64,000 nt of DNA from Linyphia triangularis (GCA_963978545.1 OZ021724.1:99647163-99711162), one strand, 5' to 3'; shown: positions 1-11,720, counted from the first letter of the stretch. Made by a program: numbers and translations. The notes: generated by a model from the letters alone, not told the origin.

Positions 1-456
1 ACAAGTTTTAGAAAATTAAATTTTTTTATAGAGATATTTATTAAAAATATTATACGCCGCAAAAAAAATACTTCAAATTGAAAAAAAAAGTTATTAAAAC
101 ATTTCTAAGAATAAATGTGAAGGACAGTTTTTCATTAACATCAATGGGAAAAAAAAACCCGAACAAAATAATAAAATTAAAATTTCAAAATTAAATTATT
201 AATTTCAATTAAATTACCTTCGCAACAGTTACAGGTCTTAACATTTAGTGGCAATCACAATGCAAATATTGCTTATTTTAAAACCACATAAAAACATTTT
301 TTTTTAATATAAATCATTTACATGCATCCATTAGCACAGCTCTGTTTCTGTTATCAGCGTAGGTTTGGTGTTTGTATCGATATATAAAAATTAAAAACAT
401 CTCTATCAGCAAAATATTCGTTAACTTACTTTTCAACATTTCTTCATTAAAAATGA

Positions 457-639
457 GCCGACCGAACGGTATAGTGGTTAGCGTGCTAGCTTCTAAACCG
501 CGAGGTTGCGGGTTCCGAGTCCCGTGTTAGGCATGGGTGTTTGTAAATGTATGTTGGCTTGTCTAATGACGAATGTTTCGGCGCATTATAGCCCTCGTGT
601 TGCTGACGGCGCCAGATAATCTGAAAACAACCAACCAAT
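457..639 (+). mobile_element. SINE1 copy (tRNA-derived)
   Basis: Full-length reference copy. A tRNA-like head has A box TAGTGGTTAGCGTGC and a B box of the GGTTCCGAGTCCC type. Then comes a tRNA-unrelated body (GTTTGTAAATGTATGTTGGC, GTGTTGCTGACGGCGCC) and an AACC-repeat tail. The 12-bp duplication CATTAAAAATGA (445-456, 640-651) is perfect. Pol III transcription and LINE-dependent mobilisation are inferred from the family type. Confidence 0.93.
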
Positions 640-731
640 CATTAAAAATGAATAACACGTTTAAAAATGAACTCGCATCCAAATATCTTTTATTTATTCT
701 GAATAAAACACATTTATTATTTATTTATTAA

Positions 732-1071
732 CACGTTGACTGCCATATGCATTCAACTTACACCAGTGGTTCAATCTCTTTCTCTAATTAACGCGTCGAC
801 GAGTGCTGTGGTTGGGTGGTTTGATGATTTTTGCTCAAGGGCAACACGTGGTTCATGCTGTGCCAAAGAAATCAGTGAACATCAATTGAAAATTTAAGAA
901 ATAAAGTATCGGAAAAATTCATATAAAAGTCGAAGTTGAAATATTTTAGTGGGTGGAAGCATTCCACAAAAAATGACTCGCGGTCTGTCAGTCCACATAC
1001 AGCATTATGAAGGTTGAATCAAATTGACTCTTTAACCGCAATCGTGCCAAAATTCCATGACAGTCAATGTG
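732..1071. mobile_element. TTAA-flanked piggyBac-like element A
   Basis: Terminal inverted repeats CACGTTGACTGCCAT and (reversed) CACATTGACTGTCAT, with TTAA at 728-731 and 1072-1075. The core (about 802-1010) is a diverged copy of the 217-bp element at 2164, so it is a related non-autonomous variant with different ends. Confidence 0.82.
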
Positions 1072-1075
1072 TTAA

Positions 1076-1289
1076 CCCTTTGCACTCGAGATTTTTTTCT
1101 CGCAGAGGAACCAGTAACTCGAGACGTTTCCCTCGATTTTTGGTTCGGTTCGCGGTTATAGATCCGCTTAAAAGAAACTAAATACACTCACTGGCCTTGC
1201 ATCGAATTTCCGCATCACACCTAGTGGTCCTCTCGACTTGCGTCATCAAATCACGAGGTGGGCGAGAGTCACCTCTGGAGTGCAAAGGG
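1076..1289. mobile_element. TTAA-flanked piggyBac-like element B
   Basis: 214 bp; inverted ends CCCTTTGCACTC and GAGTGCAAAGGG. TTAA at 1072-1075 (shared with element A) and 1290-1293. The outer flanks rejoin to the R2 sequence TTTATTTATTAAAACAATTTTG seen uninterrupted elsewhere (for example near 27100). Confidence 0.85.
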
Positions 1290-1479
1290 TTAAAACAATT
1301 TTGGCAACGGGAAAGAGTTTCTTCAATGATCTGTTAAATGCTATTTCAGGAGGACGGAAATTTGGTTTATTAGCATTCCGTAAAATTGACCTTTCAGTGA
1401 CAGTCACAGCTCCCAAAATTTGATAGAATGCATTGTGATCGACATAATTATCGCTATTTTTGTCAATAATTTTTACACA

Positions 1480-2725
1480 TGAGCAAAAAAAATGTTAAAA
1501 AAAATGGCGAAATTGGTGATTTTACTCGATAGACATTACATTGTCCTTGCTTGTGTGTGAAACGAAAAAAAAAAAAAAATCGTTGATGGGAGATGCTCGA
1601 GGCCAGAGAGCTCTGTGTTAAAGGCACTCGTTAGTCAACTTTTTACGTTTTTATCACATTTTTTTACGGGAATTTTGGAGGTGGGGATGTTTAGAACACC
1701 TTCAGAGCCTACAGCTATTTTAAAGAAAATCGTTTTAGCCGGTTTTTAGCAATTTTTTCAATGACACCTACGTTATGCGCATGCGCCATTTCTAAATAAC
1801 TTTTTACTTTCAATTACCCATATTTAATATATAGGATAATGAAAGTAAAGTATTGGGACCAAAAAAAAAAAAAAATTTTTTTTTTTTTGTGCATTTACCT
1901 ACGTTTTGGAACATCCTGATCTCGAAAAAGTGATCTGGAAAAAAATGCCTGTGTGTACGTTGTCAGCATAACTCCTGATCAAATTAATCAACCATGTTCA
2001 AATTTGGTGTGAGGGTTGGTGAGGGCACAAGGACCTACCATTATGGTTATCGTCGAAATCGCGCTTGAGCATAAGTAACCATTGAAGAAATCATGTTTTT
2101 CAATGATTGCTAAGAAAAGGCTGTAACGATTTTGTTCAAAATCGCTGTGGTAATGCCTCTTAACCTTTAATTGCTGTGGTTGGGTGGTTTGATAATTTTG
2201 GCGCAAGAGCAACACGTGGTCCATACTGCATAAAACAATTTAATGAACATCAGTTTAAAATTTAAGAAACATAGTATCGGAAAAAATAATATAAAAGTCA
2301 AACTTGAAATATTTTAAGGGGCTGAATCATTCTACAAAAAATGACTCGTGGTCTGTCAGACCGCACACAGCAGTTAAAGGTTAAGGTGGTATAAACATCC
2401 CCACCTCCGAAATTCCAACATAGCTCGTTGACAATCGTTTTTCTCCTCTTCGCAGTTTGACTTATAAGAAAGGACTATATAAGAATTATCGAAATAAATA
2501 TCGGCAAAATCTTCATTTTGGCAAGATTTTTTTTTTTTTTTAAAGGTGCATATACGACTTATTGAAATCCACATCAGTAATATAGTGTAATTGAAAGTTG
2601 TGCGATGTTCCACACCCCTAGTTTGATATCAGGATATTCCAAGACGCGGAGAAATGCAAAACAATCGAAATTTTGTTTTTGACCGAATGCCATACTTTCA
2701 TTACCCTATGTGTACATATGGGTAA
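1480..2725. repeat. R5 repeats, inverted arrangement
   Basis: R5 is a dispersed family of about 750-900 bp with blocks GGAACATCGCACAACTTTCAA, GGTGGGGATGTTTAGAACA, TGCGCATGCGCGATTTT and a terminal TTCATTACCC...GGGTAATTGAAAG inversion. Here a reverse copy (about 1800-2627, with the MITE 2164) lies within forward-strand pieces. Class unknown. Confidence 0.7.
2164..2380. mobile_element. TTAA-flanked piggyBac-like MITE
   Basis: 217 bp; inverted ends CCTTTAATTGCTGTG and CACAGCAGTTAAAGG, with TTAA at 2160-2163 and 2381-2384. It is inserted in R5, where the empty site reads CTCTTAAGGTGTTC in related copies. Confidence 0.87.
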
Positions 2726-2967
2726 TTTCAAATATTAATTCAATAAGTTATCATTAACTACACGAAGTTGTTGAACTTTAAGCCCCTTTTTCTCATTTTG
2801 AGTTCAGTATTGCAGATTCAACTACTGTTCTTCGCACCGCAGTAAGCCTTCGGCCTTCGGTTTCAAGTCAGTAATCAAAAGCATGCACTATTCAGAAGTT
2901 GTAATTAGAAATCAAGTACCACTGACAGAAATGAGGGACATTTTAACTCTATTCTCCAGAAAAGCTG

Positions 2968-3399
2968 GTGGGTTCCGAGTCCCGTGTTAGGCATGGGTGT
3001 TTGTAAATGTATGTTGTCTTGTCTAATGACGAATATTTCGGTCCATTTTAGTCCTTGTGAAGAATTGCTCTTCTATAAAATAGCTACAAACTTTCTACAC
3101 TGCAGAAACACGTCTATTTTGAACCAGATTAATTTATCTTTTCAACTAGAACCCAAGGTTTACCTAGTTCTGAAATATTTATATAAATAATAGAGCTAAC
3201 TCAGACGTAAACTTAACGGCTCTACTTTATTTCACACCAAAAAACAAACACGAACTGAAACTGAAACAAAAACAGATTTTCGTGATGCCACACCTAGAAA
3301 AGTTATATCATTCAATTGGTAATGAAATGGAGTTCGCATCGTGACATCACATTCCTCGTGTTGCTGACGGCGCCAGATAATCTGAAAACAACCAACCAA
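2968..3399 (+). mobile_element. 5'-truncated SINE1 split by an insertion
   Basis: The SINE1 head begins mid B box at 2968 and the body runs to about 3061. The 3' end (GTGTTGCTGACGGCG to AACC tail) resumes at about 3352. The duplication CCAGAAAAGCTG (2956-2967, 3400-3411) brackets both parts, so this is one copy interrupted by about 290 bp of other DNA. Confidence 0.85.
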
Positions 3400-3411
3400 C
3401 CAGAAAAGCTG

Positions 3412-3863
3412 ATTTAAAACTTCAAGTCCCAGGACCAAATTGATGAGGTAAATGGTTGCTCAAAATCTCACGTAACATTATATTTATTTGCAAGAGGACT
3501 TCGAGTTGCTTACCCCTTGACATACAAATAAATTTGCCTGGTGCCGAATAATAACTTCTGATTATATCATGATGCGACCCTAACCAGAACATACGGTCAG
3601 CATAGATTTAATGTAAACAAATAATTAATTTCTCGTCTTTTATCGTGATTGTCTTCTGTCTTCAAATAATTCAAGAAAATGCAATTTGGAGACGTTCACA
3701 TTTATAGTTTTAAGCATGTGCAGTGAATATACACAGATTATTTCATTGATCACTGCTATACAGACTACCCCTTTCAATGTGCTTCTTTTTGTTTACTTGT
3801 TTGCCGATGCGATTTTTTTTTTTATCGGTACTGTTGAGATGGGGAAAGCATCTTCAACAGCCT
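3412..3863. other. No feature recognised
   Basis: AT-rich unique sequence between a SINE1 and a foldback MITE; only short ORFs. Confidence 0.5.
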
Positions 3864-3866
3864 TAA

Positions 3867-4529
3867 TAGTCCAAGAGGCGACTGCAATTTTTGGACCCCA
3901 TCGAACATCATTCTAAATTTTTTATAGAAATTGGAGAAAAGTGAGTAGATTACGAATCCACTGGTCTGCCGTGGCAAAAATGGCCGAGAGTGGTAAAAAA
4001 ATCGACTTTTAATAAGTTGAACTAAATTCCGATCGCCCAATATGTCATAACTTACAAAAAAGGGAACGAACGTTTTCGTCTGGCAACCCACTGCATTTTG
4101 ATTTTCAATAAGAAAAAGCGCGAACGATTTCTGATCCTTGGCTGGGAAAACTTGCGCATTTTAAAAATAAGCCAAATTGACGACATCAGTTACGTCACAA
4201 GTGACGTAATATTTATTGCCAACTTGGCTCACTTTTAATAGATGCCAGTACACCGTCGCCAGATATCTGAATCGTCTGCAACCTTCTTAATTGAAAATTA
4301 AAGAGTGAGGGTTACTAAATAAAAAAAAATGCTCATTATTTGGCAAGTTATGGAGCATTTGGCAATTGGATTTAGTTCAACTTATTAAAAGTCGATTTTT
4401 GACCAGTTTCGGCCATTTTTGCCACGGCAGACCAGTGGATTCGTAATCTACTCACTTTTCTCCAACTTTTATAAAAATTTCAGAATGATGTTCGATGGGG
4501 TCCAAAAATTGCAGTCACCTCTCAGTCTA
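3867..4529. mobile_element. PIF/Harbinger-like foldback MITE
   Basis: 663 bp with arms of about 210 bp that are inverse copies (outer end TAGTCCAAGAGGCGACTGC). The core differs between the arms. TAA lies at 3864-3866 and 4530-4532. The 3-bp duplication and end type suggest PIF/Harbinger; there is no coding capacity. Confidence 0.8.
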
Positions 4530-4532
4530 TAA

Positions 4533-5485
4533 CAAAACAGCATCGATGAACGACCGAAACCGATAATCTAATAATATACTGCCCGGTGTTCACCGAAGAC
4601 AGTTCTTGAAGTTTCGGAGACGTCAAAGTCTACAACGGCACATGAAATGAATGACGTCTCCGAGACATCATTGTATGTCAAGATGTTAAACTATCTGCTA
4701 AAACCTTGCGGATTATGGGAAAATCTCGATTTCAAAAAAAATTGCAGTCTGATCGCTCTTTGCCGTGGCCCTTCAAATTTAATTGTAAATATTAGCAGAA
4801 ATACTGTTGCCATATTATAAAATTATAGTGTATTACATTTTTAATGTATAGTTTATTCACGGATACGTCATAGTCAACAGCTACTACGTAAACGGGAAAA
4901 TGAAATGTGCATTGCGATTGGCTAATGAAAGAACTAAAGAATATATGCACGTATGAAAATATTAGACCTTAGATTTAAATTCATTTACAGATTAATTATA
5001 AACATAAAGTGTTCCAAATTATTAACTAAATCCTGATACTGTTTGCAGCATCGTTCTTCTAATGAGTATTCGATTATTTTTTGCTGCCTTAACTATTTTA
5101 TTCTAACTATTTCCTTCAATAAATTGCGTGAATCGCATTTAACAAATCTCGCTGAAAATTTCTCGCACAGAAAAATGATTAAATATAGTCGCTTTAGTAT
5201 AAAATAAGAACAGCGATGCTTGATTAAAAATTGTGTTTCTGGAAAATTAATGCAAATATGCTACCAATGCTTCTAGAACACTGCATTTTTATTTGAGTTT
5301 TTAATTATGAATTCATTATTTTGCTCTATCTGAAAAAAATTCCTACCTATTTTAAAACTCCAGCTATATTTATATCGTTATAGTTATGCATGTTAAATAT
5401 TTATTTGAAATTTTGTGTTTTTGCAATGTCATTGTTTTTTTTCTTTTCATAGTTATGGTGTAGTTAATAATAATAATACAATCCG
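4533..5485. other. No feature recognised
   Basis: AT-rich; a small inverse pair GTTTCGGAGACGTC/GACGTCTCCGAGAC (about 4612-4672) is the only structure noted. Confidence 0.5.
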
Positions 5486-6105
5486 TTAAAGCAAAGTTTT
5501 TATTATAAGTTCTTTATATGCATTGCCAATTTTTATATTCATGACCACAGCGCCGATTCTGAAAACAGCGGGTGCTTAGTGTTTGCATCTAATTTGAAAT
5601 ATTAAAAACATCTCTTTCAGAAAAATATCCGGTAAACTACTTTTCAAAATTGATTAATTAAAAATGAATGTGAATTTATGCACTCACATCCAAGTATCTT
5701 TTTTTTTATGCTGATTAAAAAAAAAAAAAATTAATTAAATTAATAAAATTAATTAATTAATTAATTTATTTATTTATTTATTTTATTAATTAAAATAATT
5801 TTTGCAACAAGAAAGAGTTTCTTCATTGATGGGTTAAATGCTATTTCAGCGAGATTGATGATGGCAAGTTTTTTTATTAGTATTCCGTAAAAGATACGTT
5901 TTTGTGACAGTGACAGCTGACAAAATGTGATTGACTGCATTGTCATCAACATCGAATCTATTTGCCAAGTTTCAGCTGGATTGGATGACGGCAAGAGAGT
6001 TAATAAGGTCTCCGAAGATTTTCCCGCCATCGACATACATACCTACATACAAACACACAAAATCGAAGTTAATAAAAAGGATTTAAAAATTATTTTTTTT
6101 ATTGA
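5486..6105 (+). repeat. R2 repeat, near complete
   Basis: Runs from AAAGTTTTTATTATAAG to TCGAAGTTAATAAAAAGGA and includes GCCAAGTTTCAGC and GATGACGGCAAG. No insertion; a useful reference copy. Confidence 0.75.
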
Positions 6106-6386
6106 ATTTTACTGTATTTCGGGGTTAATTCAGTAAAAATATTGTTTTTATATTTAACAATTATCAATGTATTAGAAGTAATACCTTTGTGTAATCAACA
6201 AGCACACAAGAACTAACTATATAGAAAAAATGTTAAAATTCCTATGAAACACTGCAGTCAAAATCGGAAACAGGGGTGATTCTGCTTAAAACTGGAGTAC
6301 ACACAATTTAAATTATTATTTTTTTTCGATAGTTTTGATTACACTTTATCTATTTACAAAGTTCTTTGATACTACCTTACCAATAA

Positions 6387-7292
6387 TTAATAGTTTAAAA
6401 AACTAAAAAACACGCTTTAATAGAAAAGTGAACTAAAAAGTAGAAAATTTTAAATAAGTTTGAAATAAGAATAGAGTGATTAACAAGAAATATTTATTTT
6501 ATAATAAAAAAGGGTGGGGTGTTTTTTAAGATATTTTCATAATGGCTCTACTTTTACCAATATATATACAACAATTGACATCAAGCACCCCACGCTTTTT
6601 TACGATAAAATAAATATTTCTTGTTATTAACTCTATTCTTATTTCAAACTTATTTTAAATTATTTTCTACTTTTTAGTTCACTTTTCTGTTAAAGCTTGT
6701 TTTTAATTTTTTTAAACTATTAATTATTTTTTCTGTTAACAATAAAAAAATTTTAGTTAATTTTTTTAGTTAAGTGCACAAAACTTTCCAGTTGTTCCTG
6801 CCAATAGTCACATGCTTGTCTCAAATTTAAGTCATGTGTATGCCTTAGTGCAAGCCTTATTACTTGGCACAAAACACTACCGTGTCTCTGAATATGAAAA
6901 ATCACTAATCCTGAAGATCCTGGTAAGGGTAATGCGACTAAAAGAAACACGATTTGTATAACCGTCGTGCCCACGACAAATCTTTCAAATGTCTGCCTTA
7001 TCAATTGTCGATGATAGGTTCTGTGATTACTGGGATTATAACGGGTAATGGCACACTAGGGTTCGATTCCGGAGAAGGTTGGTTGGTTGGAATTTAACGG
7101 CGCAAGGGCAACACGAGCTAATCTTTGTGATAAAGCGACAAACTTATTGAATTATTGTATTGTCATGGGTCTTTGACAAGTGTGCAAAATTTGAATCAAA
7201 TCTGATCGCTCAAAGTAGGGCAAAATCGAGCCCAAAAGAGTCGGTTACAAGCAAACATACAGGTGAAACTAATAAAAGCGTGTTAAAAACAA
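6387..7292. repeat. Composite repeat unit A (hairpin + 18S relic + SINE-like part)
   Basis: Three parts in order. A hairpin of two about 140-bp arms (6387-6727, loop with GTGGGGTG/CACCCC). A relic of the 18S rRNA 5' domain (6786-7077). A segment starting GGTTGGTTGG with GGCGCAAGGGCAACACGAG and ending CTAATAAAAGCGTGTTAA. The unit ends carry inverse ACGCTTTTAT-type sequence. Confidence 0.75.
6786..7077 (+). pseudogene. 18S rRNA 5'-domain relic A
   Basis: 6786-6866 aligns with the very 5' end of eukaryotic 18S rRNA (TGCCAATAGTCACATGCTTG against the conserved TGCCAGTAGTCATATGCTTG, then GTCTCAAA, TTAAG, CATG, GTGCAAGCC). 6975-7075 aligns with the region near 18S nucleotides 300-400 (AAATGTCTGCCTTATCAA, TCGATGATAGGTTCTG, TAACGGGTAATGG, AGGGTTCGATTCCGGAGA). 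The intervening part is short and poorly alignable. This is not a functional rRNA. Confidence 0.85.
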
Positions 7293-7640
7293 TTAAGAAA
7301 ATGAAGTCTTAGTATATAAATTTTTTGGGATTGATGTATTAGGTTACACAACACACAAATCAACAAGTTTTGATTGAGTAGTAAAATGTTATTGAATTAC
7401 TCATTCACTTCAATAAATAGTAAATATATCATTCGTTTAAAAAGAATCAGGTTGTATACTTCGAAATTTTAAATTTGACTGATTTTGGAGTTGTTTTAAG
7501 TGATTGATTGTTTTGTAAGTCTTTTGAATAGCAATGCATCAAAAATTAATTATTTAACTGCAACATACAAAAAAAGGATTGGACATATTTAAATTTGTTT
7601 TTTATTTTGAACAGTTGTAAGTTCTGTCCCGGTCAAAAAA

Positions 7641-8496
7641 ATTAATAGTTTAAAAAACTAAAAAAATACGCTTTTATAGAAAAGTGAATTAAAAAGTAGA
7701 AAATAATTTTAAATAAGTTTGAAATAAGAATAGAGAGATTAACAAGAAATATTTATTTTATCGTAAAAAAGCGTGGGGTGCTTGATGTCAATTGTTGAAA
7801 ATATCTTAAAAAGCACCCCACGCTTTTTTACGATAAAATAAATATTTCTTGTTAATCACTCTATTCTTATTTCAAACTTATTTAAAATTATTTTCTACTT
7901 TTTAGTTCACTTTTCTATTAAAGCGTATTTTTTAGTTTTTTAAACTATTAATTATTTTCTACTTTTTAGTTTGGTTTTCTATTAAAGCGTGTTTTTTAGT
8001 TTTTAAACTATTAATTATTTTTTCTGTAAACTCTAATTTTTTTTCAGTTAGTGTACAAAACTCTCCAGTTGTTTCTGCCAATAGTCACATGCTTGTCTCA
8101 AATTTAAGTCATGTGTATGCCTTAGTACACACAGTATTACTGGTCTCTGAATATGAAAAATCACTAATCCTGAAGATCCTGGTAAGGATAATGCGACTAA
8201 AAAAAACACGCTTTGTATAACTGTCGTTCAAACGACAAATCTTTCTAACGGCACACCAGGGTTCAATTTCGGAGAAGATTGGTTGGTTGGAATTTAACGG
8301 CGCAAGGGCAACACGAGTTAATCCTTGTGATAAAGCGACAAACTTATTGAATTATTGAATTGGCATCGGTCCTTAATAAGTATGCCAAATTTCGAGTTAA
8401 TCCGACATTTTGAAGGGGGTCAAAATCATGTTCAAAGATTCCGTTACATACTAACATACATACATACGTCTGAAGCTAATAAAAGCGTATTAATAA
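7641..8496. repeat. Composite repeat unit B
   Basis: Direct repeat of unit A at an offset of about 1.25 kb, with an extra partial hairpin arm (7955-8030) and a deletion of about 60 bp in the 18S part. Same order and same right end (CTAATAAAAGCGTATTAA). Confidence 0.75.
8062..8277 (+). pseudogene. 18S rRNA 5'-domain relic B
   Basis: Same relic as 6786-7077, more decayed (TGCCAATAGTCACATGCTTG kept; GGGTTCAATTTCGGAGA at 8259-8275). The TATCAACTTTCGATGG-equivalent block has been deleted. Confidence 0.8.
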
Positions 8497-8869
8497 AAAG
8501 CAAACGATTCCCTTCTGTAAATTAAATATCTCTCAATAGATGGCGTAGCATGCACGTCATCAGAGTTGGGTTGAGAAACAGTGGTCTTGATTTGGAATTA
8601 CCTCAATGCATTGGCTGGATTATATCCCTCAAATTCCATAGTTTTTAAATTCAATCTCTTATCTTCTCCAGATAGCCCTTTTTTTTCAATAGAGAGTAAT
8701 CTACCAAACACATTACTTTAACCTGCCATCGGTTCGAAAATGCTATTGAGAAACTTAGAAATTCTCCAGGTCCCCAGTTCCAATTTCATTCTCTTGGATT
8801 TTCAGTTTTTTAGATGATACTTTAAATAAAACTAGAGCTCTCGTGAAATGTTGCAATGTTCCAACAGGA

Positions 8870-9090
8870 TTTTTTTTTCCACCAATGATTGGTTAAATGC
8901 TATTTCTGCGCGATTGGATGACGTGAAGTTGACTTATTAGTATTCCGTAAAAGCGATCTTTTAGTGACAGTGACGAAAATATGATAGAATACATTGTCAT
9001 CGACATCGAATCTATCTGCCAAGTTTCAGCCCAATTGCCCACCCACATACTCAAATCGAAGTTAATATAAAGGATTTAAAAATAATATAA
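8870..9090 (+). repeat. R2 3' part
   Basis: Matches the 3' third of R2 from CAATGATTGGTTAAATGC to TCGAAGTTAATATAAAGG. Confidence 0.72.
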
Positions 9091-9827
9091 TTGTTAATTT
9101 CCCATATTTTTTTTTTACTACCAAGCATTTTTTTTTTTTTTTTTAAAACCCTTAAATAAGGTATGTCAGATAGTAATTACCTTTGCTCTCAAAGATAGAT
9201 ACCAGAAAGAAAAAAAAAGAAAGGAAAAAAAAAAGATAGAAAAAAAAAAGAAAAAAAACACCCTGACACTTTGATTTCTAATGTCTTGGTATTAATCGTA
9301 TTTTTAACAACTCAAAAATTTGGTACAAATGTCAACAAGGATAAACACAGAAAAAGTAAGCTATTCCGATCTCGATTAACCAACTTTAAGGGGTCGAAAA
9401 GGGCTCAAATGTTCCAAACGAGAGATATTCAAATAACCCCTTCCAATGTAGTCACAACTGTGATATTTAGTACAAATATTAAGAGGAACAAACATAGAAA
9501 AAGTAAGCTATTACGATGTCAATTAATCAATTTTAAGCAGACAAAAAAAGGGTCAAATGTTCCAAACGAGAGATATGGAAATATCATCTTTACAATCTAC
9601 TCACAACTTTGTTATTTGCTACAAATGACAACAATGGCAAACATAAAAAAAAGAATAACTTATCCGATGTCGATTAACCAATTTTCAGGGGACGAAAAGG
9701 GGTCGAAACGTGCCAAACATGGAATATTGAAATGTCCCCCTTCCAATGTAATCACAACTCTGAAATTTGATTCCGAGGACAAGCACAGGTAAAGTAAGTT
9801 AACCCATTACAGATTAATCACCATTAA

Positions 9828-10532
9828 GGGGACTGTTAAGGCAAAAATTTCAAAAATTTCGATTTTTATATTTTAAAAGGAAAAATTAGCCTGAAATTCT
9901 AGCTTTCAGTACATACCTTACTTTTGCTGATCCGAGAAGAATTAAGAATATTATTTGAGTTTTTGTAAGCGCGCATATTGGAAATCGCCTGTTTTTCATT
10001 TTCTTAAATTGCATTTTTCTCTTCATGTGTATTTTAAGATTTTTAGGGTATTCGATTTGTTCCTTGCTATTCAAAAATGGATGTATTTTTTTTAAACTTG
10101 GAGATATTGTTTACTATACTATTTTGAACACAATTGTGCATGGATTTTGGAATCTGGTATTTTTTTATTGTTTTACAGCAATTTTCGTAATGCATCTATT
10201 GAAAAAGTTGACATTGTACCAAAGTTTTACTTTTAAATAATTAACCAATGAGTCAAATTCAAAACCCATGTACAATTATGTCAATATATATTCGATTAGC
10301 TTGTACAAAAAAATTGAGACAGATTGCAAAAAATTTGAATCGCAAGGAGCGTTTTTAAAATTACGGAAAAAACGCTAAATTTTTCAATAAAAATTTAATT
10401 TCTTGAAAAAAATCAATATAAATTTTTGAAATTTTGGTTTGTGTTTTATCTAATTGCTATTGAACTGCACAAAAAATTTCATGAATTTTGAGCAAAAATT
10501 GAAGAATTTTAATTTTTGACTTAACAGTCCTC
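9828..10532. mobile_element. TTAA-flanked element inside the 147-bp satellite
   Basis: 705 bp; ends GGGGACTGTTAAGGCAAAAA and the reverse of TTTTTGACTTAACAGTCCTC, flanked by TTAA (9824-9827, 10533-10536). The joined flank gives TTAAGGGGTCGAAAA, the exact satellite sequence. No transposase is recognised; short ORFs inside look spurious. Confidence 0.83.
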
Positions 10533-10801
10533 TTAAGGGGTCGAAAAAGGGTTAACGGTTCTAAACGGGGGATATTCATATTTCCCACTTTTAATGTAAT
10601 CCTAACTCTGATAATCGGTAAAAATGTCTATAAGGTCAAGCATAGAAAAAATAAGTTATTCCGACATCGATTTAATTAATTTAAAAGGGACAAAAAAAAA
10701 GGGGGGGTCGAAACCTTCAAACCACACGAGAAATATACCAATGTCAAACTTTCAATTCAATCACAATTGTGAAATTTGGAATCAAGAGCAAGTGTAGATA
10801 A

Positions 10802-11617
10802 CAGTCCGAGAGGCGACTGCAAATTTTTGGGCACCATCGAACATCCTTCTTGAATTTTTTATAGAAATTGGAGAAAAGTGAGTAGATTAGGAATTCACTG
10901 GTCTGCCGTGGCAAAAATGGCCGAAACTGATCAAAAATCGACTTGGAATGAGTTGAACTAAAATCCGATTGCCAAATATGGCATAACTTGCCAAAAAAAG
11001 AGAACAAACTTTTTCTTCTGGCAACCCAGTGCTTTTTGATTTTCAATGAGAGAAAGGGCAAACGATTTCTGATCTCGGACTCGGAAAACTTGTATCTTTT
11101 AAAAGTAAGACAAATTGGCGACATTAGTTACGTCATCAGTGACGTAATGTTTATTGCCAACTTGACTCCCTTTTATAGATGTAAGTAGACAATCACCAGG
11201 TATCCGAATCGTCTACACCGCGAGGTTGCGGGTTCGAGTCCCGTGTTGGCATGGATGTTTGTAAATGTATGTTGGTTTGTTAAATGACGAAATGTTTCGG
11301 CGCAATATAGCCCTCGTGTTGCTGACGGCGCCAGATAATCTGAATACAACCAACCGAATCGTCTACAACCTTCTTAATTGAAAGTTAAAGAGTGAGGGTT
11401 ACCAAATAAAAAAAAAATGCTCATTATTTGGCAAGTTATGACGCATTTGGCAATTGGATTGAGTTCAACTTATTAAAAGTCGATTTTTGACCAGTTTCGG
11501 CCAGTTTTGCCACGGCAGACCAGTGGATTTGCAATCTACTCACTTTTCTCTAATTTCTATAGAAAATTCAGAATGATGTTCGATGGGGTCCAAAAATTGC
11601 AATCGCCTCTCAGTCTA
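10802..11617. mobile_element. PIF/Harbinger-like foldback MITE with SINE1 inside
   Basis: Same family as 3867-4529. TAA lies at 10799-10801 and 11618-11620. Without the SINE1 and its duplication it is about 666 bp. It interrupts the satellite, whose sequence resumes as AAAGTAAACTATTCC. Confidence 0.82.
11218..11353 (+). mobile_element. SINE1 copy, 5'-truncated
   Basis: Starts at the CCGCGAGGTTG part of the tRNA head. The 14-bp duplication CCGAATCGTCTACA lies at 11204-11217 and 11354-11367. It is inserted in the PIF-like foldback copy at 10802-11617. Confidence 0.9.
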
Positions 11618-11720
11618 TAAAGTAAACTATTCCAATCTCGATTAACTTATTTTATTTGGTCAAGAAAGGGTCAAACGTTCCAAACGAGGGATAGTCAAAC
11701 ACCGAACTGTAAAATGCATT

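Larger units (their letters stand above)
290..1470 (+). repeat. R2 repeat, interrupted
   Basis: R2 is a dispersed family of about 600 bp with blocks GCATCCAAATATCTTTTATT, GGAAAGAGTTTCTTCAATGA and TTAGCATTCCGTAAAA. This copy holds SINE1 (457) and two TTAA elements (732, 1076). Class unknown; its termini share inverse AAATCCTTTATA words. Confidence 0.72.
9290..11720. repeat. Degenerate 147-bp satellite with two insertions
   Basis: The marker AAAAAGTAAGCTATTCCGAT recurs at about 9350, 9497, 9646, 9791, 10648 and 11620. GGGGTCGAAAAGGG and TTCCAAACGAGAGATAT recur with the same spacing. Units are 75-85% alike by eye. The array is cut by the TTAA element 9828-10532 and the foldback 10802-11617. The long ORF at 9271-9792 is an artefact of the repeat. 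Confidence 0.8.

Noticed and set aside
457..535. tRNA gene
   Set aside because: The A and B boxes belong to SINE1 heads present about 20 times with target duplications; no intact cloverleaf with a matching acceptor stem.
9271..9792. 173-codon ORF
   Set aside because: It covers four satellite units whose repeats explain the internal similarity; other units carry stops.
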